Shown here: positions 1 to 11,252 of the stretch, one piece after another | Layout of the letters: every line of letters starts with the position of its first letter | Position numbering within the stretch: the stretch's first letter is position 1 | NCBI RefSeq assembly: GCF_018687715.1 | Contig: NC_056766.1 | Span: 10,157,501-10,221,500, forward strand | Source of the DNA: Carya illinoinensis | Lineage: Eukaryota; Streptophyta; Magnoliopsida; Fagales; Juglandaceae | Reading direction: 5' to 3' | DNA length: 64,000 nt | Made by a program: the position numbers and the translations under genes | Notes under the pieces: model-generated | The model's database searches: none | Seen by the model: only the letters and a program-made list of their open reading frames with translations | Told to the model about the DNA's origin: nothing

Positions 1-300
1 TTTTCATAAAAGATTGCCAATAGATAGACCACTAAACTAGTACATAAGCATGAATAAAATAGGAACAACATTTGTAAAAATCTGTCAAACAAGCTCCTAA
101 AATAGGAACACTAAACCAGTATGTAGACATGAATAAACAAGTTCATAAGATTGATAATAGGTTGACCACTAAACCAGTACGTAGATATGAATAAAATAGG
201 AATAACATTTGTACAAATCACACCCAAAATCAGAAACCCAAGACAAATCACACCCAAAATCAGGAACCACACTAAACAAATCACACCCACCAAACAAACC
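1..300. repeat. short direct repeats
   Basis: A roughly 35-bp motif containing ctaaaccagtacgtagatat, followed by gaataaaatagg, recurs with variations at about 33-60, 112-140 and 172-210. It is followed by two to three copies of a shorter acaaatcacacccaaaatca motif between about 213 and 292. No gene is recognised. The minus-strand ORF over this block (111-302) is simply the repeat read in one frame. Confidence 0.6.
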
Positions 301-659
301 ACACTATAAACTAAAGAACCAAAATGGAAGAAGAGATAATCAAAAACTAACCTTGATTTGTAGTGTTGAGGATAACGGGATGAAGGTGAGTTGGAGACGA
401 TGGGGATGATGGTGATGACGAGGATGATGACGTCAACGGACTAAGGGAGAGAGGCAGGGTTTTTGGCAGATTGGTAGAGAGAGAGAGATGTCAGGGGGTT
501 GATTTTAACCCAGTGCCAAAAATACACTATTTTGACACTGGGTTTGGATTTAAAAAAAAAAAAAAAAAAACTGGGTTTATTATAGGTAGGAACCTAGTTA
601 CCCAAGTTCCAGACTAGGTAGGGAAAAAACCCTACCTGGTTGCTCAGCTCTACTTGAAA
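301..659. other. non-coding stretch with poly(A) tract
   Basis: No gene is recognised. The stretch holds a GATGATG-rich patch (about 385-435), a (GAGA) patch near 475-490 and an A-tract at about 551-569. The patch resembles the GATGA block of the array to the right, so this may be its degenerate left edge. Confidence 0.4.
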
Positions 660-2170
660 TTCCAGCGGGTGGGTGCCTAGTTAGGCCGTGGGCCCACACG
701 ACCATTAATATATATATAAATCATAATATCAAATATATTAAAAACACTAAACCCTAAATATAAATACCAGTTTTTCTCTCGCTTAATCTCTCTCTACTGC
801 CATTTCTCTCCTTTCAAGTGCCCAACACCTTCCCCCTTTCACTTCTCCCCCTCCCCTTTCTCTTTTTCTCATTCCTTTCAAACTTTCACACTTCAATGGC
901 CACCATCATGTCTTCTCTCTTTTTTCTTATCCTCCAAATTTCCTTTCTTCTCCTTTGCCTTCAAACCTGCTTGTCAATTCTCTCCATTATCATCGATACT
1001 CATGGCCAAGCTGCAGCCTACAACGGTAAGACGACCATAGTTTGGTTGAGTCTCTACAACTCAATACCATAGTTTTCATCGTCGGACTGTATGCTAGAGA
1101 CCCACTATGACTAAGAGTGACGAGTCTACAAGTTTAACAATCCACTATGACGACCATGGGCTATAAATACCAGTTACCCAAGACCACAATCTGTGGCTTT
1201 GTGCACAATTATTACTTGGTTTTGTTTATTTGTTTAGTTTTATCCGTAATTTTGTGAGTTTGGTTTTGTTTTTCGTTGGATTTGTGATATTTTTCTGATA
1301 TGTAAGTTTGTTTGTTTTGATTGTAAGATTGTTAGTTTTTGTTTGGAATTTTTTTCTAAGAAAATGTGATGTTGAACGGGGTGACCTAATGGTGGTGGCA
1401 CCAATCTGCTCTCGATATCCAGATAGGGGCACCCATCGTCGGTGTTAAGCCCTCTTCCCGGTCCATGTGAGGGCAGGTGCATGTAACAACTCTAGTGAAG
1501 AGTTGATGCATTGCAAAATGATAGTAAAAGGCCTGTTGCCTTTTTCTCTCTAATTATTTAGCCTATCTCTCAAATCACAAATAAGAGACAATATAGTTTA
1601 TGTATATAAGATGTTTGGAAGGTAAACCACCAATAATAGTAGCAATAGAGAATGTGAATAACAATACAAATATGTTTATAATACTTATCTTAATTTTATA
1701 ACAATAGACATATATTGGATAAAAGCAATAAATAGTATATTTCAAACCTGCAGTTTTGTAACTTTGAGGTAACTTCATCTCTTAACAGCTTGTCATCACA
1801 AAATCTCTTCAAATATTAAAAATAAATTAAGAAAAATAATAGTATACACCAACAAATACCATTAATAATAACAATAATGAAACTAATGCGAATGATCTCA
1901 AAACTAAGGATGATGATAAAATGAAAAGATGATGCAATGATGATGTGATGAGATCATGATGGTATGAAAAGATGATGAGATGATAAATGGTGAGATGATG
2001 ATGAATATGGTGATTTAAAGAGATGAATCCTGATGGTTATGAAGATGATGTAATGAGATCATGATGAAATGAAAAGATGGTGTAATGATAAATGATAAGA
2101 AAAGATGATAAGATGATAAATGATATGTAAGATGATGAGCTAAGCCAAGCAAACTGGTAAGCATTTACCC
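660..2170 (+). repeat. array unit 1
   Basis: This is the leftmost unit, with its promoter-like block intact (TATAAATACC at 759-768), the ggggcacccatcgtc block near 1427 and a GATGA block at about 1885-2140. Of all the units it has the longest open signal-peptide-like reading frame. Confidence 0.75.
759..1030 (+). promoter_or_regulatory. promoter-like block with signal-peptide-like first exon (unit 1)
   Basis: A TATAAATACC box (759-768) is followed by a CT-rich leader and an ATG at 896. The frame opens with MATIMSSLFFLILQ, a hydrophobic, secretion-signal-like run, and stays open past ACG|GTAAGAC (donor GT at 1026-1027), a good plant 5' splice site. The same layout, usually with a stop (TTTTAA) after about 22 codons, recurs near 3220-3500, 4862-5100, 13855-14050, 15400-15660, 17060-17330 and 18830-19090. 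This could be the decayed 5' end of a secreted-protein gene carried in each repeat, or a chance frame in pyrimidine-rich DNA. No protein family is recognised. Confidence 0.4.
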
Positions 2171-3014
2171 AACAACTTGGCCTAATATGCAATGGAGAGT
2201 GGGGCTGCTACCCGCTTGCATTCTATAGGTGGACGAGCTTTAATTCTCCCGTTCGAAAGTCCCATGGGCTGGTGAGCTTTATTACTTGATTTCTTTTATT
2301 TGTTTCGTTTTATTTGTGATTTTGTGAGTTTGTTTTTTATTTTTCATAGGATTTTTGCTATTTTTCTAATAAGTAAGTTTGTTTTGATCTATAAGATTTT
2401 TGGCTTTTGTTTGAACTTTTTTTGTAAAAAAATGTAGTGTCGAACGAGGAGGTCGGTGGTGCTACCACTCCACTCTTGGTATCCAGATAGGGGCACCCAT
2501 CGTCAGTGTTAAGCCCCCCTTCTTGAACCATTCAAGGGTAGGTGCATGCATATAAATGGTATATATCAAACCTATAGTTTTACAACTTCGAGATAACTTC
2601 ATCTATTAACAACTTGTCATCACAAAATCTCTTGTAAATCTTAAAAATAAATTAAGGTAAACAATAGCATACAACAACAAATACCAATAATGACAGAAAT
2701 AACGAAATTAATGTGGATGATCTCCAAACTAAGGTTGGTGATAATATTAAAAGACGATGCAATGATGATGTGATGAGATCATGATGATATGAAGATGAAG
2801 ATGTAACGAGATAGATCTTGATAGTCACGAAGATGAGGATGTGATGAGATCTTGAAGGTATGAAAAGATGATGAGTATGCAGGTGATGTATAGAGATGAA
2901 ACGCCATGTTATGAAGATGATGTAATGAGATCATGATGAAAGAAAAGATGATAAGATGATAAATGATATGTAAAGATGATGATCTAAGCCAAGCAAATTG
3001 GTAAGGGTTTACCA
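2171..3014 (+). repeat. array unit 2, internally deleted
   Basis: The unit is about 844 bp long. At about 2275 the landmark block runs straight into the T-rich block, so the promoter-like and gagtgacgag blocks are missing. The cacccatcgtcagtgttaag block (about 2495) and a shortened AT-rich and GATGA region remain. Confidence 0.7.
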
Positions 3015-3230
3015 AACAACTTGGCCTACTATGCAATGGAGAGTGGGGCTGCTACCAGCTTGCATTCGACAGGTGGACGAGTTTTAATTCTCCCATTCAA
3101 AAGTCCAATGGGCCGGTGTCAGGTTGGGCCTAGGGCCCACATAGCCTTTAATATATACAAAAGCATACATATATATAAAAATCAAAATATCATATATATT
3201 AGAAACACAAAACCCTAACTATAAATACCG

Positions 3231-3263
<33 letters not shown>

Positions 3264-4654
3264 TCTCTCACTGTCTCTTTCTTCTCCCATTTCTTTCATT
3301 TCCAGCACCCACCACCTTTCATTTCTCCCCCTCCCCATTTTCTTTTCCTCATTCTTTTCAGCCTTTGATGCTTCAATGGCCACCATCCTGTCTTCTCTCT
3401 TTTTTCTTCCCCTCCTAATTTCTCTTCTTCTCCTCTACTTTTAAACCCGCCTGTCAATTCTCCATTATCATGGGTACTCATGGCCAAGCCGTAGCCTACG
3501 ACTGTAACAACACAATTAGGCCGTGGGCTTCTATGACTCAATACCACGGCTTTCGTCATGGGTCCGTATGCTATAGACTCGATGTGATTATAAGTGACGA
3601 GTCTGCAAGTTTAACAATCCACTATAACGATGGGCTATAAAGATATGTTACCCATGGCCACGATCTCTGGGTTTGTGCATGATTATTACTTGGCTTAGTT
3701 TCTTCTTTTTGTTTTATTTTTAATTTTTTGTTTTTGATTGGATTTGTGATATTTTCAGATATTTAAGTTTGTTTGTTTTGATCTATAGGATTGTTGGTTT
3801 TTGTTTGGATTTCTTTTTTGTAAAAAATATGGCGTTGAATGGGGTGGTCTGACGGTGGTGGCCACAATCCACTCTTGGTGTCTTGATTGGGGCATCCATA
3901 GTCGGCGTTAAGCCCCCCATCCCAATCCATGTGAGGGCAGGTGCATGTAATAACTCTAGTGAAGAGTTGATGCTTTGCAAAATGATAGTAAAAGTAACTG
4001 TGCCTATTTCTCTCAAATTATTTATCCTATCTCTGAAATCACAAATAAGAGACAACATAGTTTATGCATATAAGATATTTGCAAGATAAACCCTCAATAA
4101 TAGTAGTAATAGAGAATACGAATAGCAATACAAATATTTTTACAATACTTATCTTAATTTTATAAAGACGTGCATCTATTGGATAAAGGCAATAAATGGT
4201 ACATATCAAACATGTAGTTTTGTAACTTTGAGATAATTGCATCTCTTAACAATTTGCCATCCCAAAATATTTGCCTCATCCTAAAATCTTAGGCAAATAT
4301 TAAAAATAAATTAAGGAAAATAATATTATACAACAACAAATACCAATAATGATAACAATAACGAAACTAATGAGAATGATATCAAAACTAAGAATGATGA
4401 TAATATGAAAAGATGATGCAATTATGATGTGATGAGATCATGATGGTATGAAAAGATGATGAGATGGTAAATGGTGAGATGATGATGAGAATGGTGATGT
4501 AAAGAGATGAAACGTGATGTTATAAAGATGATGTAATGAGATCATGATGAAATGAAAAGATGATGTAATGATAAATGATGTGAAAACATAATGAGATGGT
4601 AAATGATATGAAAACATGATGAGCTAAGTCGAGTAAACCAGTAAGGTTTTACCC
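3015..4654 (+). repeat. array unit 3, near full length
   Basis: At about 1640 bp this is a good reference unit. It has TATAAATACC at 3220-3229, then a (CT)n run at 3230-3270, an ATGGCCACCATCCTG start-like site near 3375, a gagtctgcaagtttaacaat block near 3598, a gtgagggcaggtgcatg block near 3930 and a GATGA block at about 4380-4620. Confidence 0.75.
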
Positions 4655-5221
4655 AACAACTTGGCTAGCTATGCGATAGAGAGTAGGGTTGCTACTCTCT
4701 TGCATTCTCCACATGAGGACGAGCTTTAGTTCTTCCGTTTGAAAGTCATGTGGGCGGGTGCCGGGCTGGGCCTTGGGCCCACACAACGTTTAGTATATAT
4801 AAAAACATACATATATATATAAATCATAATATCATATGTACTAGAAACCCAAAAGGCTAACTATAAATACCATTTTTTCTCTCTCTCAATCTCTCTCTAT
4901 TGCCATTTCTTTCAATTCCAGCACCCATCACCCTCTCTTCTCTTTTTCTCATTCATTTCAGACTTTCACACTTCAGTGGCCACCATCTTGTCTTCTCTCT
5001 TTTTTCTCCTCCTCCTAATTTTCCTTATTCTCCTTCGCTTTTAAACCCGCTTGTCAATTTTCTCCATTATTATGGGTACTCATGGCCAAGCCACAGTATA
5101 TGATAGTAAGACCACAATTAGGTTGTGGGTTTCTACGACTCAATACCAGGGTTTTCATTATGGGTTCGTATGCTATAGACTCGCTGTGACTATGAGTGAC
5201 GTTTCTACAAGTTTACTATCT
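4655..5221 (+). repeat. array unit 4, left part (before LINE)
   Basis: This holds the promoter-like block (TATAAATACC at 4862-4871) and runs to tctacaagtttactatct, the LINE target site. The unit resumes at 11253 after the LINE. Without the insertion and one TSD copy the unit would be about 1634 bp, matching its neighbours. Confidence 0.75.
5204..5221. repeat. target site duplication of the LINE, left copy
   Basis: tctacaagtttactatct is present here and again at 11253-11270, directly beyond the two ends of the LINE. It lies in the conserved gagtctacaagtttaac block of the array unit, which confirms where the pre-insertion site was. Confidence 0.9.
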
Positions 5222-5535
5222 TTTTTTTTTCCTTTTTTTTTTTTTTTTTTTTATTACCGAAGAGCCAGTAGCCACCCACATAGCAGCCTTTCCCAAGTTT
5301 ATTAATAAAAGCCTCACTTATGGCGAAGGAAAACCGTGGTAACAAAAAGACACTTGGGGGCATACAAGATAGCATTAAAACAAGCCCAAAACCAAGTGTT
5401 AAAAAAAAACCAAACCAACCAAAAAACCAACAAACCTAAATCAAAAACCAAAACAAAACCTGCAAAAACCAAGAAACCAACACAAGAAAAAAGCCTGGTG
5501 CACTTATAAACCAAGAACAAACACCTTATTAAAAC
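5222..5535 (-). other. LINE 3' UTR and poly(A) tail
   Basis: The region from the stop of the RNase H frame to the tail reads AC-rich on the plus strand (many accaaaccaac-like words). The terminal poly(A) is interrupted once (cc at 5231-5232). ORFs over this stretch are low complexity and not credible. Confidence 0.7.
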
Positions 5536-6324
5536 CTATAAACGAATCGCTGGGATGCCAAGTTTATCAACTTTCAGAATCCCTTTGAGCAAATGAGGCA
5601 CTTCATTATACGAATTCCACGTACCATTCTTCTGATCCGAAGCCATACGAGCCAAAAACTCAGCTCCTGCATTGCCTTCTCGATAAGTATGTTTTACCTT
5701 AAACTCCAAAGTAGCAAGAATCAATTGAATCTTTTCCCAGTAATCTTCAAGATACCATATACCACACCTCCCTTTTTCTAACCAATGAACCACCAGCAAC
5801 GAATCTAGTTCAATCTCCACTCTTCGAATGAATAGGTCCTTACAGTATTGGAGACCATAAAAAAGAGCAATAAGCTCAGCTTCATTGTTAGAGCCATGAC
5901 CCAAATCTTTTGCGAAGGCCCAAGTAAGATTCCCCTTCTCATCTCGAATAGTACCCCCTGCACCCATACGACCTGGATTTCTCAAAGAACTTCCATCCAC
6001 ATTTAATTTGAACCAACCCACGACCGGTTTCACCCATTGCACAAAATGAATTTCCTTTCTCTTCACAGGTTTCAAAAGAATAGAAAAATTTTTTAACACT
6101 TTTTCATCTCCATCATTCATCCTTCTACTAGCACGTAGGCGGACTCCCACCCATGCAATTGCCGCCTTAATGGAGCTCCAGAGAGAACTCACAGCAACTC
6201 GTTTACCTTCCATCCGTGCTTTACATCTCCACACCCAAAGAGACCAAGTCACAATAATAGGAATAAGAGCAATCAAAGTACCTTTTTGAGTCGAATGAGC
6301 CGCACGCCGAAACCATACTTCCAC
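5536..6324 (-). pseudogene. LINE ORF2: RNase H domain
   Basis: The C-terminal part of ORF2. The RVT_3-type RNase H fold is recognisable from WFKLNVDGSS (first catalytic Asp), GSNNEAELIAL (Glu) and VEIELDSLLVV (Asp), ending with REGNAGAEFLARMA. Family members normally have AD at the last catalytic position (N-x-x-AD-x-LA); here it reads AE, an Asp-to-Glu change at an active-site residue. The frame is the same as that of the upstream zf-RVT segment but separated from it by an in-frame stop at about 6367. RNase H removes the RNA strand during reverse transcription. Confidence 0.88.
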
Positions 6325-6366
6325 AGTTGCTCTCCATGATCTCTGAGGGTCATATGGAATCCCCAG

Positions 6367-7143
6367 CTATAGAGAGGCACACCTCCATATAGCGCCAGCA
6401 ATCTTCCCAGTTGCGAGGACATGATCCTGATCTTCCACACACCCCTGTGTACAACATTCACACTTAGAAACCAAAGGGATGCCCAAAGAGCTAATTCTAC
6501 TATCAACAGAAAGGCTAGAATTAAAAGCCTTCCAAATAGTAACTGAATATTTTTTTGGAAGCGTTGAGTGCCAAATCCAAGAAGCCCATTCAGATTTTGG
6601 TGCACGAACACGAACACAATCCCAAGCCGATTTCGATGAAAAAACCCCATTCAGATTTGGCTTCCAAATCAATAAATCCCCACCCTCTTTTTGTTCCCCT
6701 AGGCAATTTAGAATTTCTTCCATTTTGGCTTCCCCCACCAAATGATATAACAAATCCACATCCCATCCATGTTGAAGCCTACATTCCCTTACTCTTAGCA
6801 GGGGATATTCAATTATCTCACAAGAATTAAAAAGAGCTCCCCATTTTAGCCAAGGATCTCTCCAAAAGGACACATCACCATTCCGAACTCGCCACCAAGA
6901 ATTGTCCAAGACCTTTGGGACCATACCCACAATTTGCTTCCAAAATAAAGTTCCTTTCTGTTGGTCTACCAATGTCACATGCTGATTCTTTACATACTTT
7001 TGCTTGAAAAAATTATCCCATAACGAGTCACCTGTCAACAAATTCCAAGCAAGCTTCATAAACAAAGAGTCTTGAACTTCCTTTAATTTCCGAAGACCCA
7101 AACCCCCTTCTCGAATCGGAGAACAAATCTTTTCCCAAGCCAC
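6367..7143 (-). pseudogene. LINE ORF2: thumb and zf-RVT region
   Basis: The start (AWEKICSPIREGGLGLRKLK) matches the region that follows the RT palm in plant L1 ORF2. The later part has the Trp- and Cys-rich look of the zf-RVT (zinc-binding) domain, for example WIWHSTLPKKYSVTIWKAF and CECCTQGCVEDQDHVL. It shares one frame with the RT segment upstream and the RNase H segment downstream, with stop codons at about 7162 and 6367. Confidence 0.85.
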
Positions 7144-7161
7144 CCACTTACGCTTTTGCTT

Positions 7162-8530
7162 TCAATTCCAGGAACCCCAGAAGAAATTACTCATAATACG
7201 ATTTAAGGCTATCATGACAGCCTTAGGAGCATGCAAAACAGATAATAAATGAATTGGCATACTAGCAAGAACATGTCTTAATAAAAGAAGGCGGGTTCCC
7301 GAGGATAAAAACCGATTCTGCCATCCTTCCAATTTCTGTCTAATGCAACACAAGAAATCATCAAAATACGAGAGTTTCATCCAACCTACCATTAGAGGAA
7401 CACCCAAATACTTTACTGGGAAAAACCCTTCAGAGAAAGATGTCAACATTAAAGAACTCCTTTTCCGACCAACAGTCGCATGTTTAGAGAAAAAGATACA
7501 AGATTTTTCCTTGCTCACCATTTGACCAGACCATTCTTCGTATGTCGCAAAAATATCCTTGACTTCTTGAAGAGAAGATCTTCCACCATTTACAAATAAC
7601 ACAATATCATCAGCATATAAAAGATGAGAAACAAGAGGCGTACCTCGGGGATGCGAGAACGGGACAATATTCTCATTAGTAAACTTGTGCTTTAAAAGTC
7701 TGGAAAGTACCTCCTCAATGAGAATAAACAAATAAGGCGAAAGAGGATCGCCTTGACGCAATCCACGCCCACTAGAGAAAAAACCTTTAGCCGAACCATT
7801 CATAACCACCGAGAACTAAGGAGTTGAAATACAAGTTCTGATCAAGCTACAGAACTGCTCAGAAAACCTGAACAAAGCCATAACATGAATTAAGAAGTTC
7901 CAATCTATACTGTCGTAAGCCTTGGCCATGTCTATTTTAATAACAGTATTATCTCCTCTAACCTTCTTATTAAGCATGTGTATCATTTCTTGAGCCAAAG
8001 AAATATTTTCAAAGATACTTCTCCCAGGAAGAAAAGCACCTTGTTCCAGAGAGATAATTTTATTCAGAATAGGGGATAATCTGCGAACCAGGATTTTGGA
8101 AAACACTTTGTACACCACTGAACATAAACTGATAGGGTGGAACTTATCAAAACCAGTAGGCTTCTGCATTTTTCAGAATGAGAGCAATATAAGACGCTGA
8201 ATAAAATCTCGGCATTGAATTGCCAATGACGAAATCCCGAACTGCTGCCACTACATCATCTTCAACACTATCCCAGCATGCTCTATAGAAACCAGAACTA
8301 AAGCCATCTGGGCCCGGACTACTGTCAACCAGAATGGAAAACATAGCCTCTTTAACCTCTTGGATCGAAGGGAGTTGAAGGAGGTTATCATTTTCCTCCT
8401 CAAGAATGGAATTTTGTACCAAATATGATAAATCAGGAAGCTCTCTACAAGCCACGAGCCTGTAGAAACAAATTGAAATAATCCACAGCCCCTGAATGAA
8501 TAGCTTCCGGGGAATCCAAACACGTCCCAT
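7162..8530 (-). pseudogene. LINE ORF2: reverse transcriptase
   Basis: The RT palm and fingers are clear. SSPGPDGFSSGFYRACW is the typical entry motif, KFHPISLCSVVYKVFSKIL follows, then IKIDMAKAYDSIDW (first catalytic Asp), GLRQGDPLSPYLF, and LLYADDIVLF with the YADD active site. The coding frame changes near 8150-8170, just after the YIALILKNA segment, and an in-frame TAG lies at 7814-7816. The catalytic residues are all kept although the frame is broken, which suggests moderate rather than extreme age. Confidence 0.92.
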
Positions 8531-8909
8531 CAGGACACCTCATTTCCTGCACTATGGGCTTTTTTAAAGAAGCAAAAGTTTTAAAAAACTGAGCTGAAGC
8601 CTCACCTTTTTCCATCCACCTAAGCTTTACATGTTGTGAGAGCCTAGTTTCTTCTCTTTGCATCCACATCTCAAGATCTTCCTTGGCCCCCAGTAGATCC
8701 CGCTCTACATCTTCTGAAAAACCCACCTGAAGTTGAGTTTCTAGCTGTTCAATTTTATTTTCCAAAGCTTGGATATTCGTATCAGTATGCCCAAAGATAT
8801 GTTGATTCCAATCCTTCAAAACTCTTTTCAACTTCTTCAACTTTGTAGCAAGACCGATAAGTCCCATAGTATCAACCGATGCGGACCAATTTTCCTTAAC
8901 CACATTCAA
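8445..8909 (-). pseudogene. LINE ORF2: linker between endonuclease and RT
   Basis: A charged helical region (LATKLKKLKRVLKDWN, then a Glu- and Gln-rich stretch, then RLSQHVKLRWMEKGEASAQF). In plant L1 ORF2 the W-x-x-x-G-E/D-x-x-x-x-F pattern precedes the RT. It lies in a different frame from both neighbours, so there is a frameshift on each side. Confidence 0.8.
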
Positions 8910-9649
8910 AAATTGCTATGAGACACCCACATTTGCTGAAATTTAAAGGAGGAAGGCCCATAACGAGTACCCAAATTCTTAAAAACAAAAGACAAAGGTG
9001 TATGATCGGAAGTTGAGCGAGCCATATATTTACAACAAGCATTAGGAAAAACATCCACAGCCACAACACTCATTAAGCATCTGTCTAATTTCGACCAACT
9101 CTGAGCTAAACCCCTCTGACCATTACACCAAGAGAATTTACTTCCAACAGTTTTCATTTCAATGAAACCATAATTATCAATAAACTCATTAAACTCATCA
9201 ATGGCAGCTCTAAGTCTTGGTATACCACCACAATGTTCCTCCTCCCCTTGAATAGTATTAAAATCACCTAGGCATAACGGGACCGCGTCTAATTGTAGCA
9301 CTCTCCAGAGTTCTCTTCTTTCTACATGATTACACTTGGCATACACCACAGAAACAACAAAATTCCGATTATCCATACACATAGAGATAGTCACATGCTG
9401 GGCACTATAACTAACAACCGATATTTGCAAATCTTCTTTCCATAATAACTAGAGTTTACCACCAACGCATAAATTAGAAAAACAGCAATCAAATCTCAAC
9501 AATTGTTTCAATGCAACCATTCTTTGATCATCAGCAAAAGGCTCAGCTAACATAAGAAAATTCAAATGCAACTTCCTTACCAATTTACACAACCTCCTCC
9601 GAGACGATTTGAGGCCCCGGATATTCCAGAACATAGGGTTGCAAATCAT
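8906..9649 (-). pseudogene. LINE ORF2: APE-type endonuclease
   Basis: The N-terminal domain of ORF2, which would nick target DNA to prime insertion. The start is MICNPMFWNIRGLKSSRRR. The exonuclease/endonuclease/phosphatase motifs include LCLGDFNTI (catalytic Asp and Asn) and RSTSDHTPLSF (catalytic Asp-His). One in-frame TAG sits between 9430 and 9449. The YAKCN segment corresponds to the family's conserved VYA stretch. Confidence 0.88.
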
Positions 9650-9653
9650 AAAT

Positions 9654-10598
9654 TCATGCGAATGGGTTGGCTAGGAACCCGTGTCGAACTTCTAAGTAAA
9701 CATCCCCCTTTAGCCAAGATCTTCCCATTTTTTTTTTTGTATCATTGTCCGATAGGTAGATTTTATTTTTTCCAAGATGTTCCCCATACTCTTTCTCTGG
9801 CTCAGACCCACAAACATCCTTACCATTAATTTCCAAAGACTCCAACTCCTCATTTACCGAATTCCCAAAATTCTGATTCTCCTGAAACTTCTCTACTAGC
9901 CCATTATCCGCTTCCTCCTCTTCATTCCAATCCTCAATCACCACATCATCAAAGTTTGAATTCCACACGGGTTGGTCACTAGGTTCGTTACTAACCTCAA
10001 GCGTAGACCTTTCCAACCCAATCAGATTAATCTCAACATTTTCAATTTCCGCAGAACCACCATTCAATTTTTTTCCTGAAATATTATCAGTTTCCACCTG
10101 TTCTTGCCTAGACAGCATCATATCTATACTGCCAGTCCGCCCCTTGACATTACTCCCAACAGTCCCTAACATCCCATGAACATCCCCTACATTCTCAGAC
10201 ACGTGAGTATCCCCTATTGCCTTTTCGAAATCACTAGACTGAGTTTCCGTGTTCCTCTGCTCACTAGGCAACTGCATAATTTCCTGTATCCCTGTAACAT
10301 TTTCGGTGTTCTATTTTTCAGTTAAAGCCCCTGCCGTTTGCATCTCACCAACTGAAACCACTGCTTTGCCATCTTCCTCCAAATTAATACCAAGACTCTC
10401 CACCAGCAAACCACTTAGCCCAGCCTCCCCTGTATCCTCAATATTTGCCAACAAAGCATTCATACCTATCTCTACGTGCTGCTGTTCTTTCCCTACTGGT
10501 TTCAAAGGCTTCCACACTTTTATCATTTTTTCACCAATCTTACGATCCAGACTTGACCCATCCTTCCATTTACATAGCTTCAAGTTGTGTCCCTGCAT
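9654..10598 (-). pseudogene. LINE ORF1: C-terminal spacer
   Basis: A low-complexity acidic region (many Glu, Asn and Ser) between the broken zinc knuckle of ORF1 and the start of ORF2. It is in one frame with a stop near 10311. It starts with MQGHNLKLCKWKDG, the second half of a CCHC knuckle displaced by a frameshift. ORF1 proteins of plant L1 elements commonly have such variable tails. Confidence 0.7.
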
Positions 10599-11252
10599 TT
10601 TATTCTATTACAATAAGCGGGCAAAGTCTCATACTCAATATCAATGTACCAACTCCATTCTTGCTGCGGAGTGCCTATCCAGATGCCGTGAATTGGTGGT
10701 TTTCCAGCATCAATTTCCAAACACACTCTAGCACCATCAGTTTTTGTAGCACATCGGGTAGCATTATCTCGGCGTAGGAACCTACCAACTGGGGCAACAA
10801 TAGTTCTCAAGCAAGATTCAGGATAAAAGTTTGGGGGCAAACCAGGTAAAAAGACCCAGACCGGCACTGATGCAGGTTCTGAATTCTCTTCAAAATCCGG
10901 TTTCCAACGAAATCCATGGTAGGGCACTCCTTCAATATCAGTTGCTTCCCTGGACAAAGCCTTCACAAAATCCCCTTCGTTAGAGAATCGGACGAAAACA
11001 TTACAGGCCCTTCTCATTGCCGAAACAACTGGTTGAGCATCCAACCCCCATCTACTCCATATGAAAGCCCGAATCACATCTAAAGAATGTCTCTGCTTGA
11101 GGAATTTAAGAACCATAGAGAAACAAAAAGGGGCAGCCGATCTATCAATCTCCTCCTTTGAAAACATCACAAAATATTCCCCATCAATTAATTTCGCCGG
11201 ACGAAAAGGAATGTCCACCTCCGGCAGAGGTTGCGGGGTTTGAGCCACCAGA
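10580..11252 (-). pseudogene. LINE ORF1: DUF4283 RNA-binding-like domain
   Basis: An ORF1 (gag-like) nucleic-acid-binding protein. DUF4283 landmarks are readable: MVLKFLKQRHSLDVIRAFIW, NVFVRFSNEGDFVKALSRE, then VPVWVFLPGLPPNFY and ARVCLEIDAG. The frame ends at LPAYCNRIKC, where a C-x2-C-x4-H-x4-C knuckle should follow; its second half is in another frame. The ORF formally continues through the TSD into the array (to 11308), which is accidental. The protein should extend further N-terminally, so the 5' end is truncated. Confidence 0.85.

Larger units (their letters stand above)
5222..11252 (-). mobile_element. L1-type LINE retrotransposon, 5'-truncated, decayed
   Basis: A 6.0-kb non-LTR element on the minus strand, bounded by an 18-bp TSD, with its poly(A) tail visible as a T-rich run at 5222-5252 on the plus strand. 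From 5' to 3' it encodes a DUF4283-type ORF1, a broken zinc knuckle, an acidic spacer, APE-type endonuclease, reverse transcriptase, a zf-RVT-like region and an RNase H domain, the order known for plant L1 elements. ORF1 is already open at the TSD with no 5' UTR, so the insertion is probably truncated within ORF1. At least four in-frame stops and several frame changes show that it is dead. Confidence 0.93.

Noticed and set aside
1226..1482. Short minus-strand ORFs repeated in each array unit (KKFQTKTNN, THGAGRGLNA types)
   Set aside because: They recur because the unit recurs; starts and stops are not conserved between units, so protein coding is not supported.
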